Below, in pieces: positions 22,801-32,710 of a DNA stretch of 64,000 bases. The stretch's first letter is position 1. Each line of letters starts with the position of its first letter. Made by a program: the position numbers and the translations under genes. Source of the stretch: Ophioceras dolichostomum (Eukaryota; Ascomycota; Sordariomycetes; Magnaporthales; Ophioceraceae); contig PYST01000071.1 in NCBI GenBank assembly GCA_003049485.1, forward strand, positions 62,001-126,000. Direction: 5' to 3'. The notes under the pieces were generated by a model that did not search any database, was not told where the DNA came from, and saw only the letters and a program-made list of their open reading frames with translations.

Positions 22801-23856
22801 AGCATTTTCCCGTCGCCAATATTCCAGCCACCAAATTCTGATCCGGAGAGAATCGTGTGGATGAGTCCATCTCGTTCAAGAGCATCCTGCCAGACTACCA
22901 GTCACCTAAAAGATAAACGCACCACCCTCTTAGACTCAGGATCGACAGATGATGCTATTCTAACCCTGTTTGCCAGAAAATCAAAGGACCGGCGGGGGGA
23001 AACAGGAATTCAGCTCACGAGGATCGAGCACGCAAGAGTAGTTTCAGCTTCATGAAGGGCATTTGCTCATTCAGAGGCGACAGAGCACACCCAAGCCAAC
23101 TCCATAAAGTAGTGCGTCAACAAGGAGAGATTAAGGAACAGGCTCGTGAGACAAACATCGCCAGCTCAGGATTTCACGGTGACGAGCTGAAAGATATCGG
23201 CCTCGCCGTCTCACCAAGCACCCAAAGGATTATACTTTCCATGTCTACACACAGACGTATGTGCAGAACACCTCTAGAGCCCTGGGGACACACCCACACG
23301 ACAACCACGTGGGTTGGGGATATGCACCGCAACGCTGTCTTCTCCTACAGAGGCCTTGTCGAAGGAGTTTAGGTATCTAATCTACAGTATCTCATGTAAG
23401 TCAGCTTCGTCCGAGCGTGCATATTTCCCCTCTTTCATCCCCATGGTTGACTATTATTCTCGCGTGTCACGACATGCGGCGCATAGAATTATGGAGACGC
23501 TAGAAGGCGGCGCAGGACTGATAAGAATACGAAGAACGCATAGGCAAGCGAACTTACCTCCATACGGCTTCTGTGTTCATCCGAGGCGTCAGTATTGAAA
23601 ATGAGTTTCCTGAAAGGACGCTCTGGCTTTTTTACTGGGAGAGGAGAGGCAACCCTCGGCGAAAACCTATGGGTAACACGACCAGTCACGAGCGGTTGAG
23701 GACCTTCCTCTCTCTTGAGAGTCTTGAGAAAGAAATGCCACGAGAGAAAAATCAGGCATTTTTGATTGCTAACATAGACATCCTCTTCGCTGACAATGAG
23801 GGCAGACTCATGCCACCGAACCCGGCTCCTCACGTGGACCACCGTCTGTGTCATCA
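19896..23856. other. 4-kb stretch with no supported gene
   Basis: Many open frames occur on both strands, but none shows a domain, family resemblance or convincing exon structure. Pieces near 19900-20100 would be the promoter of the FAD oxidoreductase gene. Short TACCTAGGTTGGTAGG-type words occur at 20081-20097. Restriction-site-poor, mixed-GC sequence and scattered homopurine runs suggest ordinary intergenic or long-decayed DNA. A lineage-specific gene could be hidden here. Confidence 0.4.
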
Positions 23857-25111
23857 TCACTTCAGCTTCTTCTGCTGCTGCTGCTCTTTCGCGACCAGCG
23901 CGCCCTCCTTCCTAACCATCGCCTCCAGCCTCGCCAGCCTGAACCTCCTCCAACAGAACATGTCCACCGCCCACTCCCCCGCGAGCGTGCGGCCCAGCCA
24001 CGTGGTCCCAGCCAGGCCGCCGATCCACAGCCAGTCCCTCCTGCCCAGCCACGCGCGCAGCGCCGACAGCCACTGCGGCACCTCGGGCGCGATGCTGTTC
24101 CTCACCAGCTTCCTCGCGAAGGTCCGCGTGTCCTCCGTGTTGTGGTTCTGCGAGTAGGTCAGGCGCCACTCGAAGATGTCGCGCACGCGGTCGTAGAGGC
24201 TGTCGGCGGGCATTACGCGGTGCGCGTGCGACGTGCTGTTGGACCGCACCGTCCCCGCCATGACGACCGTGACGCGCACGCCGAAGGGGCGGAGCTCCTG
24301 GCGCAGGGTGCGCGAGTAGGAGACGATCGCGCCCTTTGTCGCGCAGTAGACCGAGCCGAAGACGTAGGGCGTCACGGACGACAGGGAGGCGATGTTGACG
24401 ATGAGACCCTTGGCGGCGATGAGGAGGGGAGCGAAGGCTTGCACCATCGCCATGACGCCGAAGACGTTCGTCTCGAAGGTCTGTCGCACGTCGGGGAGGG
24501 AGATGTCTGTTGCGGGGATGGTGTGTGTGCGCCCGCTGCCGGTGGGTAGGTAGGTTCGAGGGTTAGATCAGCTTTAGCAGGTTGAGGTTGGTGATGATGA
24601 TGATACTGCCGCTGGCTGATGACGGTGAAATGCCGCCAGTTTGGCTTGTCTTCAATCACTCACGCATTGTTCACGAGGATGTCAAGCGATCCCCCAGTGA
24701 TCTTGGCAACCTCATCCTTGCACGTCTTGATGCTGTCGGCCTCCGTCACGTCCAAAGTCAACGTGGTCAATCCCTGCTCAGCCAGATCGCGGAGCACCTC
24801 CGGCCGGCGGGCCGTCGCGATGACGTGGAGACCTATATCCGAGCACCACCGCGGCGCGGGTTGTGAACCAGGTCAATCGCTGATCGCGCGTCTTATAAGG
24901 AGCGATATTCCAATTGCCAAGCTTGCTTACCCTGGGCATGGTATTCCAGCGCGACCGCATGGCCGATTCCGCCAGGTGTGCACCTGTTTTTTTTACACGA
25001 TGGTCGCATAAGCACCACCTAGCTCCTCTGACTGATTGGCCCACCTAAGCCTTGGAAATCGGGAACTTACCCCGTAATAAGCACTGTTTTCTGCCCCTGT
25101 TTTGGCGCCAT
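23857..25111 (-). CDS. AYR1-like short-chain dehydrogenase (1-acyl-DHAP reductase type)
   Basis: Five or fewer exons; my model uses four: 25111-25071, 24983-24931, 24832-24664 and 24535-23857, encoding 313 aa. It begins MAPKQGQKTVLITG and carries TGCTPGGIG (NADPH binding), VNNAG at about residue 85, and the catalytic set Ser in NIASLSS (about 138) with YCATK (Tyr about 151, Lys about 155). The TGCTPGGIGHA variant and the long C-terminal hydrophobic/basic tail (WLWIGGLAGTTWLG, ending KKLK) match fungal AYR1, which reduces 1-acyl-dihydroxyacetone phosphate on lipid droplets and ER. A role in detoxification or secondary metabolism is possible, as this subfamily is expanded in moulds. Intron ends are all GT-AG. 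Confidence 0.8.
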
Positions 25112-25644
25112 TGTCACTAAAATCCAATCGACTTCTGTTAGAGAGAGATAGAAAAGAGGGCTGTGAAGCTCTCGCGATGCGCTGAAAGCTGAACGAAAGA
25201 ATTGATTGAGGTCAACGCAGGCTGTGGATCTCAGAAGGAAGATTTTTTCTCGAAGGCCGGGGGGGATCGGGCATGCCTCGGGACATCGTACGGGACGGGT
25301 CACATGTGAGCTTCAGCGAACCGCACCTTCTAAAATACGCGGTACGATGACAACACCACACGGCACTCCTACCCCAAGTCGCACAGAATATGCAGGGTGC
25401 CTTTTAAATCCCAATCTGCACCTCTGCTTCTCAGGGTCGGTGTTAAAAAGATTCAAATAGGAAGTGCGTGGACAGTTCTTCGTCGTGTAGCGTGAAGACA
25501 AAAAAACAAGGCGTTCTCTAGTTCATGTCACAAGTGACGATTCGGCTCATGAGAGCGGGTACTAGTATTCGAACAGAGGAGGGAAGACAACAAGAAAAGA
25601 AAAGAAGAAAAAAAAGAAGTGAAAAAAATGAAATGACAAAAGCT
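25112..25644. other. Intergenic region
   Basis: No gene is supported. The first 200 bases are the promoter of the AYR1-like gene. An A-rich purine run (about 25585-25640) leads into the foldback at 25645. Confidence 0.4.
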
Positions 25645-25710
25645 CACGACCCAACCACGTCGCAGGTACCCAGGCTTTAGTGTATGTGGTACCTACGTGG
25701 TTGGGTCGTG
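25645..25710. repeat. Imperfect inverted repeat (foldback)
   Basis: The left arm 25645-25670 begins CACGACCCAACCACGT; the right arm 25688-25710 is its reverse complement (ACGTGGTTGGGTCGTG at its end). They differ only by a 3-base indel and are separated by 17 bases. The structure directly abuts the tRNA-like sequence and may be part of one short interspersed element. Confidence 0.7.
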
Positions 25711-25734
25711 CCGAAAAGTCTCGCGGGCTCTTGC

Positions 25735-25824
25735 GCCGAACCGGCCTCGAACCCGCAACGCAGTGCATAAGTGTTGGGTTGCGAGCCGACAATCGTGGCG
25801 AGTTACCAACTCAGCCATGTTGCC
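25735..25824 (-). other. tRNA-like sequence (A box and B box), probably not a functional tRNA
   Basis: Read on the minus strand, GGCAACATGGCTGAGTTGG matches the start of a tRNA with its internal A box (TGGCTGAGTTGG), and GGTTCGAGGCC matches a B box (25743-25753). The two boxes are about 20 bases further apart than in a mature intronless tRNA. The acceptor-stem halves do not pair, the T stem has a mismatch and no good anticodon arm forms. It could be a decayed tRNA, an intron-bearing tRNA that I cannot fold by eye, or the head of a tRNA-derived SINE. The neighbouring foldback favours a mobile or repeat origin. Confidence 0.35.
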
Positions 25825-26407
25825 ATGGCATCATTGGGACGATTGTCTAATTGGTGATGGGAAGGAGTGGCGGGTTGGCTTATATCCTTTCCTTCCCTTC
25901 CCGGTCGGTCGGTCGGTTGTGGGGAGGAAGGCGTAATTAGTGAATGTGGGTGAGTGAATGGCACCGCGACCGTCCACCACACGCAGTTCCGAAATAGCGG
26001 AGAGTCCCACGGTGACTCTGTGAGGAGCTGAGCTTGCCGTGTTCTCAGCCTGACTATCGCCTTGCTGTTGTCTGTCTGTTCTTTCCCTCCTCCTGAGCTA
26101 GAGGGTATGTGAGCTAATAGGCCCGAGTCCTCTGCCGTCTTGCTCTGAGCCTCGTCCATGGGCCGACGCAAGGCGCCTCAGTCGCCGAAGACATGTAATG
26201 AATTGCTCTGCGTCCTCATCTTTTCCTGTCCTTGAGCCATATTGGACGTCGCGTAACTCGGCGGAGGGCGACCAGTCGTAGCTCACAGTCGATTACTTTC
26301 TTCTTCAACCACGATTGGCCTCATGACTCCCTTCTCACTTCTTGAACGGCCAGTTTGACACAGTGAACGTCTAGAAAATGGAGGGACGCTAAACGTACAG
26401 GCTGGGG

Positions 26408-28970
26408 GTGACGGTGCTTAGTGCTCGTGAGTCTGTTTAGGGCCGCGAGAAACTCCGAGATAAACGGTCCTGCATTGTCGGACAACCAGACAGCCGGGCA
26501 GCCAAAGATGCGGTACAGAAACTGGTAATACCTCATGGCCAAAACCTCAGCTGTGTCGTTCTTTCGGCCCGGAAGAGTGGCTTTAATCCGGCTGAACTTG
26601 CAAACAAATACCCAGGCGTAGTCGTACCCGTAGTCATCCTTGGGCACGTCATTGCCGTCTACCACCACCTGTTCCCAAACGAGCTTTGGTACTAGTAACG
26701 GGTGGAGCAGACCCGGAGTCTTGTCATGCCTGAATTTGTGACGGTGACACTTGTGGCAGTTGTTGACGAAGCGACGTACGTCCCTGTTCATGCCTTGCCA
26801 GAAGTATTCGCGCTTTAGGAGCTGCAGCGTTTTGTTCTGGCCTCCGTGAGCGAAGACTGGTGGGGCGTGAGCTTCTTGGATTCAGACGGTACGGAGGGCT
26901 ACCTTTCCATCGGTCGTCGTGGCCGGGACTACCAGTTTTCCGTCTCGTCGTCCCAGCTCCTGCTTCTCGTTTTCGTCGCTGACCAGGTCGGCTAGGTCGG
27001 CTCCTTGAGGGTGGCGAGCGGCAGGGGTCACGGCGGCGATGAAGGGTTGGGGTCCTTTTCGGCTTGCCTCCTCGGCTGGGCCCAAGACCCGCTCCGGTGG
27101 GATCAGGGCCAGCTCTCGTTCTTCCGCCTCGCGAGCCTTGACCGTTGGGCACTCGACAGTCTTGCGTGAGAGGGCATCGGCCACGACGTTCTCCTGCCCT
27201 CGGCGGTGTTGGAATCAGCAGTCGAAATTAGCAAGGTACGAGCTCCATCTCACCTGGCGGACACCCAGTCTCTGCTTGGTCATGAAGTGTACAAGAGCTT
27301 GGTGGTCGGTAACGATGATGGTATTGGATCCCCAGAGCTCGGCTTCGAAGTGTTCCAGAGTTTGGATTACCGCGAGGAGCTCTCGGTCTTGGATCGGGTA
27401 CGCTCGTTCAGCGGGAGTCATGAGCTTGCTGAAGTATCCCACGGGCTTCCACACGCCATCCTCTTGCTCTTGCCAGACGACTCCTCCGGTGGCGTTGCGT
27501 GATGCGTCCGTCTCGACGCGGGTTGGGCGGCCAGATGTAAAAAAGGCTAGGACTGGGGCGCCAGTTGCCAACTTCTTGAGCTTCTCGAAGGACTGGCGTT
27601 GCTCGAGGCCCATTTCAAATTCGGCTCCTTTCTTCAGTAGGCGGTTAAGGGGTTCAGCCGTGTTACTCGCGTGGTTACAAAACATCCGGACGTAATTACA
27701 CAGGCCTAGGAAGGACTTTACCGCCGACCTGTTGGTAAGGTCCTCGAACTTCCACTCGGTGATGGCCGTGACTTTGGCGGGATCGATGCTGACGCCTTTA
27801 CAACCTCAATTACGAGACCGAGGTAGTCGAGAGACTGGGCGTTAAAGCAGCTTTTCTTGATGTCTCTCTGCAAACTGGCATGATTTAGTCGGTAAATGAC
27901 CTCTTCCACTTATTCCCAGTGGGCGGCATCGTCGTCCACTTCCGAGTAGATGAGGGCGTCGTCAGCATATGCGCTGGCGAATGCGTCTAGAAGTTCGTTC
28001 AGCTGGGCGTTAATGAAGGCCTGCCACCAAGCCGGGCCGACCTTGAGGCCGAAGGGTAGCACTTTCCACTGGAACGTGCCCTGGCGAGTCTTGAACGCTG
28101 TGAGGTACCGGGAATCCACCGCCATCAGGAGCCGGTTGAACGCGCGGATGATGTCAATCTTCGACAGTTTCTTTGCTCGACCGCACTTGGCTATTGTCCT
28201 GCTGACGTCTGGGGCGAGGACAAGGCGGGGCTTAAGGAACTTGTTCACCCAGCGGTAGTCTTAGCAGAACCTCCTCTCGTTGGCGTAGGGCTTCGGGACG
28301 AACAGGTTCGAAGCTGGCTTGTCGGCCATGCAGGGCTCGATGAACCCTATGGCGAGGAGCTCGTCCGTTGTCTCCTTTTCGATCGGGAGCATCGAGAGAG
28401 GCGTGCGGTAGGTTGGCGGGGCGCCCTCCAGAAGCTTCTCTAGTTCGAGAACGACGTCGTGTCCAGGGCGGCTGGGTGGGAGCTTGGTGCTCGCCTTCTT
28501 CGAAAAGAAGCTTTCCAGGTGTGCTATCTCGGGAGGGATCAGGCGTCGAACTAAGTGGACGTGCTCGAGGTCCTCATGCGGAGGAAAAGGTATCTTGGCG
28601 CCTGAGAAGGTCCTCCAGGGTTTGCCTGAGAGGGCCTGGATTCGGGTCGGCGAGCGAGTCGTCTCCCAATTGACTGGTGAGTCGGGGGGAGGCAGTGACT
28701 TCCAGCGTGACTGGTGAGGGTCTCTTTCGACGCGAGCGTGTAGGGCGGCGAGAGAATAATTGAGTGAAGCAGATAAGGGTAAAGGCTTCGGTCCTGGATT
28801 GCTGCCTAGCATCTCGACTTCCTGGGAGAGTTGCCCCGTCTGCTTCTGCCGTGCCAGTTTAGTGAGGATGGCCCGGACTGGCCTTGTTTTCCGCTCTTGG
28901 GCAACTTGCTGGTCGAACAACCGGTCCCGACGCAAAGAGTCACGCTGAGTTTGGGGGTCAAGAATCCCAG
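26408..28970 (-). mobile_element. Ty3/gypsy pol remnant: RT, RNase H and integrase, inactivated
   Basis: Reading from 28970 down: a pre-RT region, then RT (PEIAHLESFFSKKAS, FIEPCMADKPASNLFVPKP, IIRAFNRL, VLPFGLKVGPAWWQ and the catalytic YADD), RNase H (ETDASRNATGGVVWQ, YPIQDRELLAVIQTL, VTDHQALVHFM), a linker, the integrase zinc-binding segment (CHKCHRHK) and the core (WLSDNAGPFISEF). Stops interrupt it at 28261-28263, 27910-27912, 27215-27217 and 26882-26884, and there are frameshifts near 27800 and 28900. The element is dead. Homology ends abruptly after TSTKHRH at 26408-26412, exactly where the plus-strand fragment at 1404 begins. Gag, protease and the 5' LTR are absent on the 28970 side, where LINE sequence takes over. 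Confidence 0.85.
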
Positions 28971-28974
28971 ATTA

Positions 28975-30640
28975 TGGGAGCAGCGTAAGTGCCTTGGAGA
29001 ACGGCCCCTGCCCCTACTCCAGAAACGATACCCGGCCGAACCCAAACCGTTCGTCACCAATCGAAAGAAGGCAGCAGCAAAGTTTGACGGTGGAAAACGC
29101 TCTAAGGAGTGAGATTTTGGGAGCCTCTGGGGAGAGAGTTAGAAGCTCTCCCAAGGCAAAAAGGTGTAGTATTTGTAGGCTTTGTAAGCCCCCAAAAAGT
29201 GCCTAGAACACGTGATTCCTATCGTCACACAAAGGCCTTTACGAAATGGGCCGAGGCGCTGCTCCCGAACGAAGCCATCGTCTACTCTGACGGGTCTAAG
29301 AACGGGAAAGCAGTTGGATACGGATACGTCATCGTCAGGGACAAAACCAACATCGGCCAAGGCCGAGGGAGACTCCCAAAACCAGCTGAGGTGTTCGACG
29401 GAGAGGCAGTCGGGGCATGGCAGGGCCTAAGGCACGTGCTCCGGCTCACTACAGCCCCTATAGTCCACGTTTGCCTGGACAACAGCTCCGTTGGCGCAGC
29501 CTTAAAAGAACACCCAGAAGATAGCTCACAAGAGGCTTTCCGACTCTTCCAGGCTTCTGGAGAAGGCCGCGAGATCCGGGTAAAGTGGGTACCCGGCCAC
29601 GAGGGGGTGGCAGGAACCGAGGCGGCTGACCAACTGGCCAAGGAAGGGACCGAGCTATCTGGCCCCCCAAAAGAGGCCCCAATGGTCGTAGGGGTTAAAG
29701 GAATGGCCAGAAAGCTCGGGGGGACGCCTGGAACGACTGGTGGAAGGAAGGGACCACCAACCGGTATAAGGAACTAGGGCTTATGGAGGTGCACACCTCC
29801 TGCCCCCCCAGCACTTTCCCTCCCACGCCGCACCCTCCACCAGCTTATTGCTGCCCGGACCGGCCACGGAGACTTTCAGTGGTACCATGAGAAGTTCGAC
29901 CACGCCGAAAACCCCCCCTGCTCCTGCGGGGAAGACCAAACCCCAGTGTACATGGTATATTGCCGAAAGGCGCGCCAGCTCCGCACTTCCTGGCCTCAGG
30001 CCGACCCAGCTCCTGAGAGCAACTGATTCGAATACTGGAAACGTCTAATCCAGAAACCGGAGCTGTTCGAGCGCTTCACTAAAACGACCAAATTCTTCAT
30101 AGAGATATGCCCCTGGAAGAAGGCGCCAATAAGCGCATAGGCTAAATAATAATCATCCATCAACCGCAAATGGCTCGAGGACCTCTAAGCGGCCGACTTT
30201 CCGGACGCGGCACACCAGCATCGCTCGCGCCCACGACAACCAACCGTCTCCCTCTTCAAGGACAGATATAGCATTAAACGCCTACAGCAGCCGCTCCAAA
30301 TGGAAGCAACGAAACGCCGAGCGCCAGCCCCGAGCTAATAGGGGGGNCGCCTACAGCAGCCGCTCCAAATGGAAGCAACGAAACGCCGAGCGCCAGCCCC
30401 GAGCTAATAGGGGGGCGTGAATGCGGCTTGAAGAACACGTACGCAATGGGGCGCTTATGCTAGCTAGTCCTCGTTCTGTGTTTGCGTTTCCTCTATTTAA
30501 CCTCACATTGAAGCATTAGTTCCTTGTATATAGTCGCTCGGTAGTCGCTAGCACGTCTTATGCCCCTCGGGAGGCAGGGATCTTGGGCAGATTCCGACTT
30601 CAGACGTTAAATACATCATCGTCATAATCATCGAATCCTT
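28975..30640 (+). mobile_element. 3' half of a Tad-like LINE: RNase H, zinc-knuckle-like tail, 3' UTR
   Basis: The frame 29109-29777 holds an RNase H domain with its acidic residues in VYSDGSKNGKA, FDGEAVGAW, CLDNSSVGAAL and the C-terminal GHEGVAGTEAADQLAKEG. After a frameshift near 29780, the typical LINE ORF2 C-terminus continues (LIAARTGHGDFQWYHEKF, then Cys-rich CSCGEDQTPVYMVYC), with a stop at about 30024. The 3' UTR ends in an ATC/CAT-rich tail at 30611-30633 and matches the copy at 560-780. The endonuclease and reverse transcriptase are missing, so this is a 5'-truncated, inactive copy. It sits against the truncated 5' side of the gypsy remnant. Confidence 0.8.
30279..30415. other. Assembly join: 68-bp perfect duplication around a single N
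   Basis: Bases 30279-30346 and 30348-30415 are identical (68 bp each, starting CGCCTACAGCAGCCGC and ending TAATAGGGGGG) and separated by one N at 30347. This is what appears when two overlapping contig ends are abutted with a one-base gap instead of being merged. The LINE 3' UTR probably holds one copy only. Confidence 0.9.
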
Positions 30641-30752
30641 CTTTCCACCTTTTCAAATATCGTATCTAACTAAACCTAGCACCCACTATAAACTGCCGTA
30701 CAGCTCCTTCCTCCCTTTCCTTCGCTTCCAGCTTCCCGTATTCCTTCGCTAG

Positions 30753-32120
30753 CTAAAAGCTTAGTACGACCGCGGTTATAATAGCTACCAGGGCTATATA
30801 AGCGTGTACGCTAAAAGTAAGCACGAACCGTAGGCCGCCGTCGTTGGAGTGTAAATACGACCCGTAGATGCCGCTAATAGTCGGGAAAGCGTTTATCGAA
30901 GCTACGACCGTAGCCCGCTTCGCCGGGGGCGGCATACCGTATTGGCCATTCAGATCGTAAATTAAATATATTAAAGCTGGTGTAAATGCCCGGCAATACG
31001 ATTATAGATAGCCCCGAAATCGCGCGGGCCCAGGCCCTCGGCCGAGTACGCAATAATCGGCCCGCAAATGCTAGCGCGAGGGGGCCTACCTTGTGCTAGT
31101 ACCGCTCCTTGAAATGGTCGGCGCTGCGGGCGACGCAAACTAGACGATGTACGCTAGGAGGAAAGGAGGCGAGGTCAGAAGCAGGGGCTCCATGCGATTG
31201 CGGCCGAAGGTGGCCACGACGGTTGGGAAGAAGGCGTTGATGCCGATGGACGACACAGCGCCGTACACCAGAACCGTCAAGATCAAGTTCTTGGGTCGCG
31301 CGTGATCATGCAGAAGCCGGTCAGCATCGACTGGTCCTCGGGTGAGACCCAGTCGCGCTCCCCGGCGGCGCCGATCTTTAGCCGCCCACATGGCCAGGGC
31401 GCGCTCCCGCTCCGGGATCCACTTTGTGTTCGCGGGGAAGTCGGGCAGGACGAAGACGGCAACCAGGGCGATCAGCACGGTGATGGCGTCCTCGATGAAC
31501 ACCCAGCGCCAGGCCATCAGCGCCCGGGTCCCGTCTATGCCGTCGTTGATGCCTACCGCGATCGGGCCGGAGAAGGCGCCCGAGAGCATCGAGCCGCAGC
31601 AGAAGATGTTCGTGCGGAAGGAGAGCTCGCTGCGGACGTACCAGGAACTGAGCGTGGGCAGACTGCCTGCGTAGAAGGCCGCCTCAACCAAGCCGAGGAA
31701 AAACCGCGTCGCCAGTCCCAAATCCACCTCCAAACCACCAGGCCGGGCAGAGCCGAATAGCGTTCCTAATGAATGACGAAATACATCGCCATCATCAGCC
31801 AGGGGCATGAGAGATCGAACGACTTTGGGTCTTGGGTGGAAAAGAACCTAGGTACCTATCCATATCGTTCATGGTGTAGATCAGGATCAGCCTCGGCATC
31901 AACCGAAGGTTGGCTTTTCTCAGCAGCGCCTTCTCCATGGCCTTGAGCTCCTCATCGGACCTCCGGCAGCTCCATGCCTGCAGCCGGCACCGCCCGGATG
32001 CTGCCGTTGGTGGTGGATTTGCCGTCCAACTCCGCGTCCGTCTCCTTCTCGTTCGATTCTTCTTAGGGCGTAGGCTAGATGGTCTGTTCGATGACGGCCA
32101 TATTGTTTGTTCCGACCAAT
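30753..32120 (-). pseudogene. Decayed MFS transporter (allantoate permease/DAL5-like)
   Basis: The N-terminal cytosolic part (DEELKAMEKALLRKANLRLMPRL, then YTMNDMDR) lies around 31860-31960. TM4 onwards follows in 31140-31740: RFFLGLVEAAFYAG, GSMLSGAFSGPIA, WRWVFIEDAITV and FVLPDFP. The C-terminal half (30753-31135) runs through stops. About 100 residues between MDR and RFFLG (helices 1-4) are missing. Frameshifts lie near 31375 and 31290; a stop at 31140-31142 and a Trp-to-stop change (ERY*HKVGP, near 31097) follow. The 3' part is enriched in TpA, as expected after repeat-induced point mutation. Such transporters carry ureides, nicotinate or small peptides; this copy cannot. Confidence 0.75.
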
Positions 32121-32145
32121 GTCGGGCTGACAGGTTTTTTAACAT

Positions 32146-32710
32146 ATCGGAACCCTCTCGAACACAATGGCGCCGATATTATCAGGGGTTATCCCGCCAC
32201 TGATGGCCAATGTGGGAAATGCACGACATGATAAGCGGCCTGACCGAATTTGTTCTGTCGCTTCGACTTGCCTTCCGAAATCTTTATTTTATCGGGTTCC
32301 TTCGTCCACTGGGTAACGCCAACGCCCTCGGACTCAGGTACCCCCCGCACTCGGCCGCCCCCGCACCGTTCTCTATCACCCGAGTGGGTAGAGAGAAGCC
32401 GTGTGAGTGGAACCTCTCTTCCGAAGCCGGCCCGGGTGAAGATGCAATTCCGTGAGGGGCATCGCAGGGTAGAAGATGCCTGAGATCGGGACTATGCTCA
32501 CCCTCTTACAATAGTAAAAGCAAAAGACAAGGGGCCGCCATTCTAATACTCTCTCGAGTATAGCGACTGAAGAAGGCGCAAGTCACTAATCTGATCTTTC
32601 CGCCAACTCACTCACTCAACCCCCTTCCAATCACACTCATCCAGTCACAATCCCCCTCATCTCATCTCGTCCATCATCGCAACCGGGTCCGCACGTTCGC
32701 AACATCCACA
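32146..32710. other. Intergenic region upstream of the amadoriase-type gene
   Basis: No gene is supported. The last 130 bases (32580-32710) are rich in CTCACTCA and CATC words and poor in G, as in fungal 5' leaders, and belong to the gene starting at 32711. Confidence 0.4.

Noticed and set aside
13473..25111. Secondary-metabolite gene cluster (methyltransferase, FAD oxidase, reductase)
   Set aside because: No polyketide, peptide or terpene synthase, no cluster regulator or dedicated transporter; PPT1, a housekeeping gene, sits in the middle.
25735..25824. Functional tRNA gene
   Set aside because: A and B boxes exist, but the acceptor stem does not pair and no anticodon arm of normal size can be drawn; recorded only as tRNA-like.
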